Origin: JASLCR01 sp036405235
GTDB lineage: Bacteria; Patescibacteriota; Saccharimonadia; Saccharimonadales; Saccharimonadaceae
Direction of reading: 5' to 3'
DNA: 64,000 bases
NCBI GenBank assembly: GCA_036405235.1
Contig: DASWYA010000001.1
Coordinates: 372,001-436,000 of the forward strand
Shown here: positions 57,962 to 64,000 of the stretch, one piece after another
Layout: every line of letters starts with the position of its first letter
Position numbering within the stretch: the first letter of the stretch is position 1
Notes under the pieces: model-generated
The model's input: only the letters and a program-made list of their open reading frames with translations
Databases searched by the model: none
What the model was told of the DNA's origin: nothing
Translations under genes and position numbers: made by a program

Positions 57962-59782
57962 TTATTTACTTGCGCGCTTGCGCTCGTTGGCGTCAAGATA
58001 TCGCTTGCGAAGTCGGAGACTCTTTGGCGTAACCTCAAGAAGCTCATCGTTTTCGATGAAATCGATACACTGCTCAAGGCTAAGATCTGTAAACGGTGTT
58101 AGCTGCACCACACCGTCACTTGAGCTTGAGCGCATATTTGTCAGGTGCTTTGCCTTACAGACGTTGATCTCCATGTCTTCCTGACGACGATTGAGTCCAA
58201 CAACCATACCAGCATACACTTCAACCCCTGGGCCAACATACAGTTCGCCGCGCGCTTCGGCAGCTTGCAGTGCATACGGTGTAGTCGTACCAGCTTCAAA
58301 TGCAATCAGTACACCATTTCGAGTCTGCGGCATCTTGCCACCCATTGGCTGATAGCCATGTGGCAGGCTATTCATAATCACAGTACCTTTAGTTGCAGTT
58401 AGCAAGATATTACGCAAGCCAATCAATGCACGAGTTGGAAGCAGATAGTCAAGTCGAGCCGTGCCGCTTGCTGTTGTTTCTTGTCCACGCATTTCCGCAC
58501 GACGAGCACCAAGCTCTTGGCTGATTGCACCGACAAATTCTGCACCAACTTCAATATAGAGTTCTTCAACTGGTTCTTTTGTGACGCCGTCTTCTTCAAT
58601 TGTCACCACCTGCGGGCGTCCTACTTCAAATTCATAGCCTTCGCGACGAAGAGTCTCGATAAGCACACTGAGATGTAGCTCGCCACGGCCAGAAACAGTA
58701 AAGCCAATGCCGTCATCTTCAACGCGCAAGCTGACATTTGTCTCAAGTTCTTTCTTTAGGCGGTCACCAATCTGGCGAGATGTATTAAACTCACCCTCAC
58801 GGCCCTTCATAGGGCTAGTATTTGGACCAAGATACATGCTAATTGTCGGCGCTTCGATGTCGATAGTTGGCAACGCTTCAGGATTCTCCTTGTCAGCGAC
58901 AGTTTCACCGATATGTGCATCTGCAATACCAGTCAATGCCACGATATCACCTGCACATGCTTCATCAACTTCTTCACGATTGAGCCCGCGGTATCCGTAA
59001 ACTTTTTCGATCCGTCCACTGATAGGCGTGCCGTCTCGCTTTATGAGCACAATATTCTGCCCACGCTTTGCGCTGCCTCGAGACACACGACCAATTGCGT
59101 ATTTTCCGACAAATGAATCGTATTGCAAGCTTGTGACGAGTAGCTGCAATGAACCAGTCGTATCGACGTCAGGTGCTGAGATGTCATTGATAATAGCGTC
59201 AAAAATAGGGGTCAAGTCTGCATGCTCAGCTGGATTTTCTGGCACAGATGTCCATGCTTTACCTTCACGGCCAATCGCGTAATAGACCGGGTAGTGCAGC
59301 TGTGAGTCATCAGTTGCAAGCTCAAGGAAAAGATCCGCAAGTTCGTCTTCAACTTCTTCGACACGACGCGCTGGCTTGTCGATCTTATTGATCACAACTA
59401 CTGGCTTAAGGCCAAGCTCAAGCGCTTTCGTGAGCACGAATTTTGTCTGCGGCATTGGGCCTTCTTGGGCATCAACGATAAGAAGTACACCATCAGCCAT
59501 ATTGAGCGTACGCTCTACTTCACCAGAGAAGTCAGCGTGTCCCGGGGTGTCGATAATATTAATCTTATACTCACCGTGATAGATTGATGTTTGCTTGGCG
59601 GTGATCGTAATGCCGCGTTCGTGTTCTTGGTCACCAGAATCCATGATGAGTTCTTGGCTCATCTCAGCTTGATTGTCACGGAATGTATTTGACTGCTTCA
59701 ACAGCCCATCAACAAGAGTAGTCTTGCCGTGGTCGACGTGTGCGATAATTGCAATATTGCGAATAAATTTTGGGTCTTTCAT
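57962..59782 (-). CDS. typA: Ribosome-associated GTPase TypA/BipA
   Basis: A 606-residue translational GTPase. G1 AHVDHGKTTL, G3 DTPGHADFSGEV, G4 NKIDKP, then the beta-barrel, EF-G-like domains III and V, and the BipA-specific C-terminal domain ending in the KSLRLRKRYLD segment. It helps 50S assembly and stress or cold growth. TATAAT at 59821-59826, with a leader of about 30 nt. Confidence 0.97.
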   Translation of the reverse strand: MKDPKFIRNIAIIAHVDHGKTTLVDGLLKQSNTFRDNQAEMSQELIMDSGDQEHERGITITAKQTSIYHGEYKINIIDTPGHADFSGEVERTLNMADGVLLIVDAQEGPMPQTKFVLTKALELGLKPVVVINKIDKPARRVEEVEDELADLFLELATDDSQLHYPVYYAIGREGKAWTSVPENPAEHADLTPIFDAIINDISAPDVDTTGSLQLLVTSLQYDSFVGKYAIGRVSRGSAKRGQNIVLIKRDGTPISGRIEKVYGYRGLNREEVDEACAGDIVALTGIADAHIGETVADKENPEALPTIDIEAPTISMYLGPNTSPMKGREGEFNTSRQIGDRLKKELETNVSLRVEDDGIGFTVSGRGELHLSVLIETLRREGYEFEVGRPQVVTIEEDGVTKEPVEELYIEVGAEFVGAISQELGARRAEMRGQETTASGTARLDYLLPTRALIGLRNILLTATKGTVIMNSLPHGYQPMGGKMPQTRNGVLIAFEAGTTTPYALQAAEARGELYVGPGVEVYAGMVVGLNRRQEDMEINVCKAKHLTNMRSSSSDGVVQLTPFTDLSLEQCIDFIENDELLEVTPKSLRLRKRYLDANERKRASK

Positions 59783-59928
59783 AAAATAACACCCTGCTTA
59801 CTGAGGGCTCCTTACTAGGCATTATACCACTTATCCGACATTATATCTACAGCACCTCTTGACGATATACTACACAGCGGAATACCATATGAAAGACAAT
59901 CATAAGCATAAATAACTGGAGAAATATT

Positions 59929-60801
59929 ATGCGACGTAATGATGCATATCAGATCCACAAAAGACTTAAAAGTAAAGGCTCCCACGATATAGCTGTGATA
60001 GGCGTCATTATGGTCTTCATCCTTGGCGTACTTGGCTTTATTGCATATAACGCATGGAACAAGCAAAGCACGAAGGCCGGGGGTGACACTACCGTTATCC
60101 GTGCCGCAACATACAACATACTCTCACAGCAGTGGGACGGTCAGACAAGATTTGACACATGGAGTCAACGCAAATCTCGTGTATTTAATAAGATTGACGA
60201 TGCAGCGCCAGGAATTATCGGCCTTCAAGAAGTAACAAATAAATATCCCAATAAAGCCGGCACATCTTCTCAGCGTAGTACTGTCGTGTCCCTTATGACA
60301 TCTAGAGGTTATATAGGTTACGTTGGATCACGCGACAACTCCGACCCTATATTCTACAAGAAAGATACCTTCATATACGCCAGCAAAGGCGAGCAACTCA
60401 TCGTCCCCAAAGCGACCAGCGCTAGCGCAAAAGGACCTGCTGCACGATATCTCACCTGGCTAAGACTCAAGAAAAATGGAAAAAATATATTAGTACTGAA
60501 TTACCACTTTAACCAGTACAGAATGAATGACGATCAAGAAATATCGCGGCTTAAAGAAAAGATAACTCTCATCAAAAGACCAGGTGATCATATCATTTTT
60601 ACAGGTGACTTTAATGACCGTGATTATAAAGTGCGAAATGCAATAGGCTTATGGAAAATGGATAAAGCAGGCTCAGTCAACCATATTTTAGCCACATACA
60701 ATGTCAGCCGAGAAGGTGTACCAGGATGGAGAGACTACGGCAAAGGTAGTCCCGCAGCCTCTGACCACTCACTGATACTTGTACGAGCCGGTATCCAGTA
60801 A
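59929..60801 (+). CDS. Membrane-anchored endonuclease/exonuclease/phosphatase-family nuclease
   Basis: A 290-residue protein with an N-terminal membrane helix (about 20-43) and a DNase I-like EEP domain (about 58-287). Catalytic motifs: ATYNIL, GLQEV (metal-binding Glu), LNYHFN, FTGDFNDRD and the C-terminal SDHSLI (catalytic His). The domain should lie outside the cell, where it could cut DNA or RNA for nucleotide uptake; phosphoesterase activity on another substrate is possible. GGAG precedes the ATG. Confidence 0.86.
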   Translation: MRRNDAYQIHKRLKSKGSHDIAVIGVIMVFILGVLGFIAYNAWNKQSTKAGGDTTVIRAATYNILSQQWDGQTRFDTWSQRKSRVFNKIDDAAPGIIGLQEVTNKYPNKAGTSSQRSTVVSLMTSRGYIGYVGSRDNSDPIFYKKDTFIYASKGEQLIVPKATSASAKGPAARYLTWLRLKKNGKNILVLNYHFNQYRMNDDQEISRLKEKITLIKRPGDHIIFTGDFNDRDYKVRNAIGLWKMDKAGSVNHILATYNVSREGVPGWRDYGKGSPAASDHSLILVRAGIQ

Positions 60802-60819
60802 TATTCAATTTGGTTAAAA

Positions 60820-60896
60820 TGGTGGAGCATAGCGGATTCGAACCGCTCACCTCTTCGCTGCCAGCGAAGCGCTCTAGCCAAATGAGCTAATGCCCC
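60820..60896 (-). tRNA. tRNA-Ala (GGC)
   Basis: A 77-nt cloverleaf on the minus strand: acceptor GGGGCAT/ATGCTCC with the G3-U70 pair that defines Ala, D loop with GG, anticodon loop CTGGCAG (GGC), T loop TTCGAAT, encoded CCA. It is the canonical counterpart of the aberrant Ala-like gene at 50.3 kb. Confidence 0.95.
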
Positions 60897-60921
60897 ATAT
60901 AAAACTCATCTTAGCAAAAAC

Positions 60922-60951
60922 CCACCCCTATTTCTAGAGGTGGACTTTTTT
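60922..60951. terminator. Hairpin between tRNA-Ala and the 61-kb gene
   Basis: CCACCCCTA pairs with TAGAGGTGG apart from one mismatch, with T-rich runs on both sides. It lies upstream of tRNA-Ala, so it mainly insulates neighbouring transcription. The remaining 60952-61060 shows no gene. Confidence 0.6.
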
Positions 60952-61091
60952 CGCTGCTACGCGCCCACCCGGGGCACGGAGTGATGGTGGATTGTTTGTG
61001 TTAAATATCGCATCGGTACCCCAATGCGTACCAGCTTGCCCATATTATGCGCCGTTTCAATAAAAAGCGCAAGCATGATACACTACTCAGA

Positions 61092-61361
61092 ATGGAAAAA
61101 GCTGTAAAACATCTCTCAAAAAGTCAATTTGCTGAAAGTCTTGGCTGGATTGGCGCTATTGCACTGCTCGGCAGCTATGCCTTGCTAAGCTTTAATATCA
61201 TTTCTGGAGAGTCGATTTTATATCATAGCCTGATGTTGATTGGTTCTTCGGGTCTTGCGATCATCACCTATAGACACCGTGCGTTTCAGTCGTTTTGTGT
61301 TAACCTTACCTTTGGAATCTTGGCAATTATCGCGCTAACTAGACTGCTTGTGCTCGCATAA
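61092..61361 (+). CDS. Small three-helix membrane protein (CBU_0592-like)
   Basis: The ATG at 61092 gives 89 residues starting MEKAVKHLSKSQF; an earlier in-frame ATG at 61047 has no better signal. Three hydrophobic helices (about 15-35, 40-58, 64-87); the segment LGWIGAIALLGSYALLSFNI resembles the CBU_0592 family of small membrane proteins of unknown function. Confidence 0.75.
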   Translation: MEKAVKHLSKSQFAESLGWIGAIALLGSYALLSFNIISGESILYHSLMLIGSSGLAIITYRHRAFQSFCVNLTFGILAIIALTRLLVLA

Positions 61362-61467
61362 ATTTGGTATTTGTGCTTAAATAAGGGTGTTCAGAAGCTT
61401 TGTTTGTCTAGGAAGACGCCCGGGGTGAATCTGAAATAATAACTAAATAAGGAGAATCCAGGAAACA

Positions 61468-61776
61468 ATGGCTTCACAAAATCTTTTCGTAGGCAGCCTT
61501 GCTTACGCAACAACAGACGACGGTCTAAAAGCTCATTTTGAGCAAGTTGGCCCAGTAGTTAGCGCTCGCGTTATCACAGACCGTGACAGTGGCCGCTCTA
61601 AAGGCTTTGGTTTCGTCGAAATGGAAAACGACGATGACAACCAAAAGGCAGTCGACCAACTTAACGGTAAAGACCTCGACGGTCGCTCAATCAACGTATC
61701 TTTGGCACGTCCAAAGGAAGATCGACCTCGCCGCGACGACAACGGTGGTGGTTCATTCCGTCAGCGAAGCTGGTAG
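61468..61776 (+). CDS. RRM-domain RNA-binding protein
   Basis: A 102-residue protein with one RNA recognition motif: RNP2 NLFVGSL and RNP1 SKGFGFVEM, followed by a short Arg/Asp/Gly-rich tail (DRPRRDDNGGG). Similar small RRM proteins in cyanobacteria and other bacteria act as RNA chaperones or cold-shock proteins. AAGGAG precedes the ATG, and the intrinsic terminator follows directly. Confidence 0.93.
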   Translation: MASQNLFVGSLAYATTDDGLKAHFEQVGPVVSARVITDRDSGRSKGFGFVEMENDDDNQKAVDQLNGKDLDGRSINVSLARPKEDRPRRDDNGGGSFRQRSW

Positions 61777-61790
61777 TTCATACCACTCAT

Positions 61791-61821
61791 AAAAATAGCC
61801 CTGGTCTCCGGGGCTATTTTT
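61791..61821 (+). terminator. Bidirectional terminator between RRM gene and ABC transporter
   Basis: AAAAATAGCCC and GGGCTATTTTT with a 9-nt loop; T tracts on both strands. Confidence 0.9.
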
Positions 61822-63631
61822 CTATCTGCGACTGAAACATTGTATAGAATTCAGCTTTCTTTTTTACAAGCTCCTCATATGTACCCCGTTCTACAAGCTT
61901 GCCACTTTTCATCATAAAGATCACGTCTGCTTTCTTGATCGTTGTCAGACGATGACTTATTGTAATCACCGTACGTTCTTTATCAGCAAATAAGTGCTTG
62001 AAGATGCGGGATTCCGCGAGCGCATCGATGGCGCTCGTCGGCTCATCCAAGATAATAATAGGACTATTGCGATAGAAGTTGCGAGCCAAGGCAAGTCGTT
62101 GCCATTGCCCACCTGAAAGATTTGTACCATTATTTCCTTCATCGTCTTCCATCCATTGATTCACATATGAGTCCACGCCTCTTGGTAATTTTTCTAGGAA
62201 ATCTCTTGCCTCAGCTCGATCAAGCGCTGACTCAAATCGATCATTATTCAAGACCTCTGAAGTATCGCCAAAGTGAATATTTTCACGTGCCGTCGCAAAG
62301 CCATATGCCAAAAAGTCTTGCTGCAAGACACTGATCTGTCGATGCCAAGAGGTAACGTCAATAGCTGTCAGGTCTTTATCGTCTAAGAGCATCTTGCCAC
62401 GCGACGGTGCATAAAGCCCTGTGAGTATTTTTATAAGCGTCGACTTACCAGCACCATTTTCGCCAACAATCGCCACATGCTGTTTGGCCTTTATAGTCAT
62501 AGTGACATTCTTTAGCACATCCACATCACTCGTTGGATAGTGAAACGAGATATTTTCAAGCCGCAAAACCGCGGGAGCCTCAAGAAGCTTCTTGTGACCT
62601 TTTTCGATGCTTGGAAAATTCATAAATTCCTGATAGTCGAAAAGATTCGCAATGTCTTCATCTATAGCACTCACCGAGCTGACAAAACTATTTGCACCAC
62701 CAATCGCACGCGAGACAACCTGTTGAACATAGATGAACTGACCAATGGGTTGTGCTCGATGAATAATCTGAATTGTCACCCATACAAGCGCCACAACTTG
62801 AGCCGCCGCCTCAAGCACATCAGCAGCAAGTTTCTTGCCGATATATTTTCGCTCAAACTCAATTCGCTCCTTCTCAACTTTATCCCGCAGCTTTTGACGC
62901 AGACCAATGATGTAGCGCACCATGCCGTACAGTCTCAACTCAGACATATAGCGCGGCTCAAGCAAACTCCATTCGATCATGCCAATCTTTCGGCTACTTT
63001 CGACATTTTCATTCCAATGTCGCGTCTGTGCACGACTCAGCCGGAACTGGATGATAAGCCCAGGAATTATGGCAACAAGTGCAATCAAGCCAAGCCACCA
63101 GCTAACGATAATGAGTGCGATAACACCCGAAACCATTGTGATAAAGTCTGTCAAAACTTTTGTGAGACGATCAAAAATGTATGGGAAAAATTGCGCAAAT
63201 CGGCGAGCTTTATCATACGTATCTGCTGTAGTTTTATCGTCGTATCTCCAGAAATCAAGGTTCAGGAAATGTTCATACATTCGATTAGTCATAGCCGACT
63301 CTACACGGTAGCGCATGAGCTGTGAGACATACGACTCCACTGTCGTCCACGTCGTCATAACGATTCCAAGTATAGCTGTGACTATGACATACCAAATCGC
63401 CTGGCTGCCTGCTTGCTCGTTGCCTGCAAATGCCTCAGCAAGTGCAGTAGTGGTGAGTGCCGCATAATAAATCGTAATAATCGGCAGCACCGACGTGATA
63501 ACCGCCCCAATTACTTGGACAATAATGGCAAGTGGCGCCGCTTTGTACGTCGTGTGTGCTACTTTCCCGATTGCAACCGCGTACTCTTTTGGAGACAGCT
63601 TTCTCTTATCTTTCTTGGTTCTTCTCGGCAT
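61814..63631 (-). CDS. ABC transporter, fused permease and ATPase
   Basis: A 605-residue half-transporter: six membrane helices (about 25-320) and an ATPase domain (about 355-600) with Walker A GENGAGKST, signature LSGGQWQRLALAR, Walker B IIILDEPTSA and the switch His in TISHRLTTI. It would work as a homodimer, exporting a lipid, peptide or drug; the substrate is unknown. It starts 1 nt after the PGPGW gene stop. Confidence 0.92.
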   Translation of the reverse strand: MPRRTKKDKRKLSPKEYAVAIGKVAHTTYKAAPLAIIVQVIGAVITSVLPIITIYYAALTTTALAEAFAGNEQAGSQAIWYVIVTAILGIVMTTWTTVESYVSQLMRYRVESAMTNRMYEHFLNLDFWRYDDKTTADTYDKARRFAQFFPYIFDRLTKVLTDFITMVSGVIALIIVSWWLGLIALVAIIPGLIIQFRLSRAQTRHWNENVESSRKIGMIEWSLLEPRYMSELRLYGMVRYIIGLRQKLRDKVEKERIEFERKYIGKKLAADVLEAAAQVVALVWVTIQIIHRAQPIGQFIYVQQVVSRAIGGANSFVSSVSAIDEDIANLFDYQEFMNFPSIEKGHKKLLEAPAVLRLENISFHYPTSDVDVLKNVTMTIKAKQHVAIVGENGAGKSTLIKILTGLYAPSRGKMLLDDKDLTAIDVTSWHRQISVLQQDFLAYGFATARENIHFGDTSEVLNNDRFESALDRAEARDFLEKLPRGVDSYVNQWMEDDEGNNGTNLSGGQWQRLALARNFYRNSPIIILDEPTSAIDALAESRIFKHLFADKERTVITISHRLTTIKKADVIFMMKSGKLVERGTYEELVKKKAEFYTMFQSQIEK

Positions 63632-63632
63632 T

Positions 63633-63998
63633 TTACTTCCTCAAGATCGGCGAATTAAGCCATTCAATACCTAGATTAAACCAGCCGTTGATAAGCCCAT
63701 ACGCATTCACGAGCCAAAGTGTGAGCACCACAACAATCGTCGTGCCAATAAACGTCAGCGATTTTATAAACCAATTCTGGCGTTTAATCCACTTATTCCA
63801 GTCATCGTATTTATCTCGACCAAACTTGAGCGCACGAGCTGCCCATGGAAATTCTTTTGCGAGAATAGCCAATCCCGCAAATACAATTAGCCAGCCAGGT
63901 CCAGGGTATGGGATGGCGATAATTCCAACGACAAGTACCGAGCCACCCGATACGCCAACTACAATTTTTCGCCATTTTGAAGGTAGTCTATCAACCAT
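63633..63998 (-). CDS. PGPGW-type membrane protein
   Basis: A 121-residue protein with three membrane helices and the hallmark PYPGPGWLIVFAGLAILAKEFPWA of the PGPGW (TIGR02611-like) family. Function unknown. It precedes the ABC transporter by 1 nt and is probably cotranscribed. The start is 2 nt from the window edge, so an upstream start cannot be excluded. Confidence 0.8.
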   Translation of the reverse strand: MVDRLPSKWRKIVVGVSGGSVLVVGIIAIPYPGPGWLIVFAGLAILAKEFPWAARALKFGRDKYDDWNKWIKRQNWFIKSLTFIGTTIVVVLTLWLVNAYGLINGWFNLGIEWLNSPILRK

Positions 63999-64000
63999 AG

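Noticed and set aside
1..64000. Recoding of UGA to Gly as in Gracilibacteria or Absconditabacteria.
   Set aside because: TGA terminates several intact genes (for example HAD at 25817-25819 and nusB), and no gene contains in-frame TGA at conserved Gly positions.

Overview
The window looks like a contiguous chromosomal stretch of a Patescibacteria (CPR) bacterium, most probably an aerobic, environmental member of Candidatus Saccharibacteria (TM7). This rests on protein families recognised by eye (GFTLVE-type pilins, a BspA-like leucine-rich-repeat surface protein, a 48-residue L32 without zinc cysteines, small operons with no rimM in the rpsP-khpA-trmD group) and on the strikingly frequent leaderless promoters. 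TGA is a normal stop here, which argues against the UGA-recoding CPR lineages. No 16S rRNA or marker-tree evidence is present, so the phylum call is an inference.

Layout. 0-6.3 kb: the 3' part of a RelA/SpoT stringent-response enzyme, a Nudix hydrolase with inorganic pyrophosphatase, a phospholipase-D-like protein, a large secreted protein, and a GC-rich foreign-looking gene for a secreted Lys/Ala coiled-coil protein. 6.3-12.7 kb: a minus-strand operon for a complete bo3-type quinol oxidase (cyoABCD) with heme O synthase, a membrane-anchored FKBP isomerase and thioredoxin reductase. 12.7-20.2 kb: pheST, an atypical aquaporin, RmuC, small membrane proteins, a PAP2 phosphatase and a VIT-type Fe/Mn transporter. 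20.2-31.3 kb: six de novo purine genes (purB, purC, purK, purE, purM, purL) interleaved with an HExxH membrane protein, a HAD phosphatase and a P-loop kinase-like protein. 31.3-36.1 kb: two type IV pilin-like proteins, a second GC-rich foreign-looking gene and tRNA-Gln. 36.1-47.5 kb: trmD, khpA, rpsP, the LRR surface protein, rnc, a second Nudix hydrolase, nusB, rpmF, leuS, an anchored hypothetical protein and murF.

47.5-50.4 kb is an RNA-rich accessory patch: decayed tRNA-Gly copies ahead of an intact tRNA-Gly, a structured non-coding RNA with its own promoter and terminator, a DUF4352 protein, an aldo/keto reductase, a third GC-rich gene (a GNAT acetyltransferase) and a tRNA-Ala-like gene with non-canonical D and T loops. 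50.4-54.1 kb carries a Gdx/SugE exporter, a DUF1801 protein and a CsoR-controlled presumptive copper operon (csoR, DUF4396, DUF305), then a PPOX-fold protein, DUF202, DUF1761 and tRNA-Phe. 54.1-64 kb: a slipin, rarA, a GH37 trehalase, an independent transcription unit for a 12-residue peptide, typA, a membrane-anchored extracellular nuclease, tRNA-Ala, a small membrane protein, an RRM protein, an ABC exporter and a PGPGW membrane protein.

How it fits together. The cell appears able to respire oxygen through a quinol oxidase, although no heme synthesis gene other than heme O synthase is visible. It makes at least part of its own purines, and also carries a surface-anchored nuclease that could feed nucleotide salvage. 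Pilins and the LRR protein would serve attachment to a host cell. Across the window, first genes of operons repeatedly have a -10 box only 6-9 nt before the start codon (leaderless mRNA), while internal genes use Shine-Dalgarno sites or stop/start overlaps. The best leads are the 12-codon transcription unit, the tRNA-Ala-like gene, the ncRNA at 47.86 kb, the CsoR operator built into a leaderless promoter, and the three GC-rich cassettes, two of which lie next to tRNA or tRNA-like genes.
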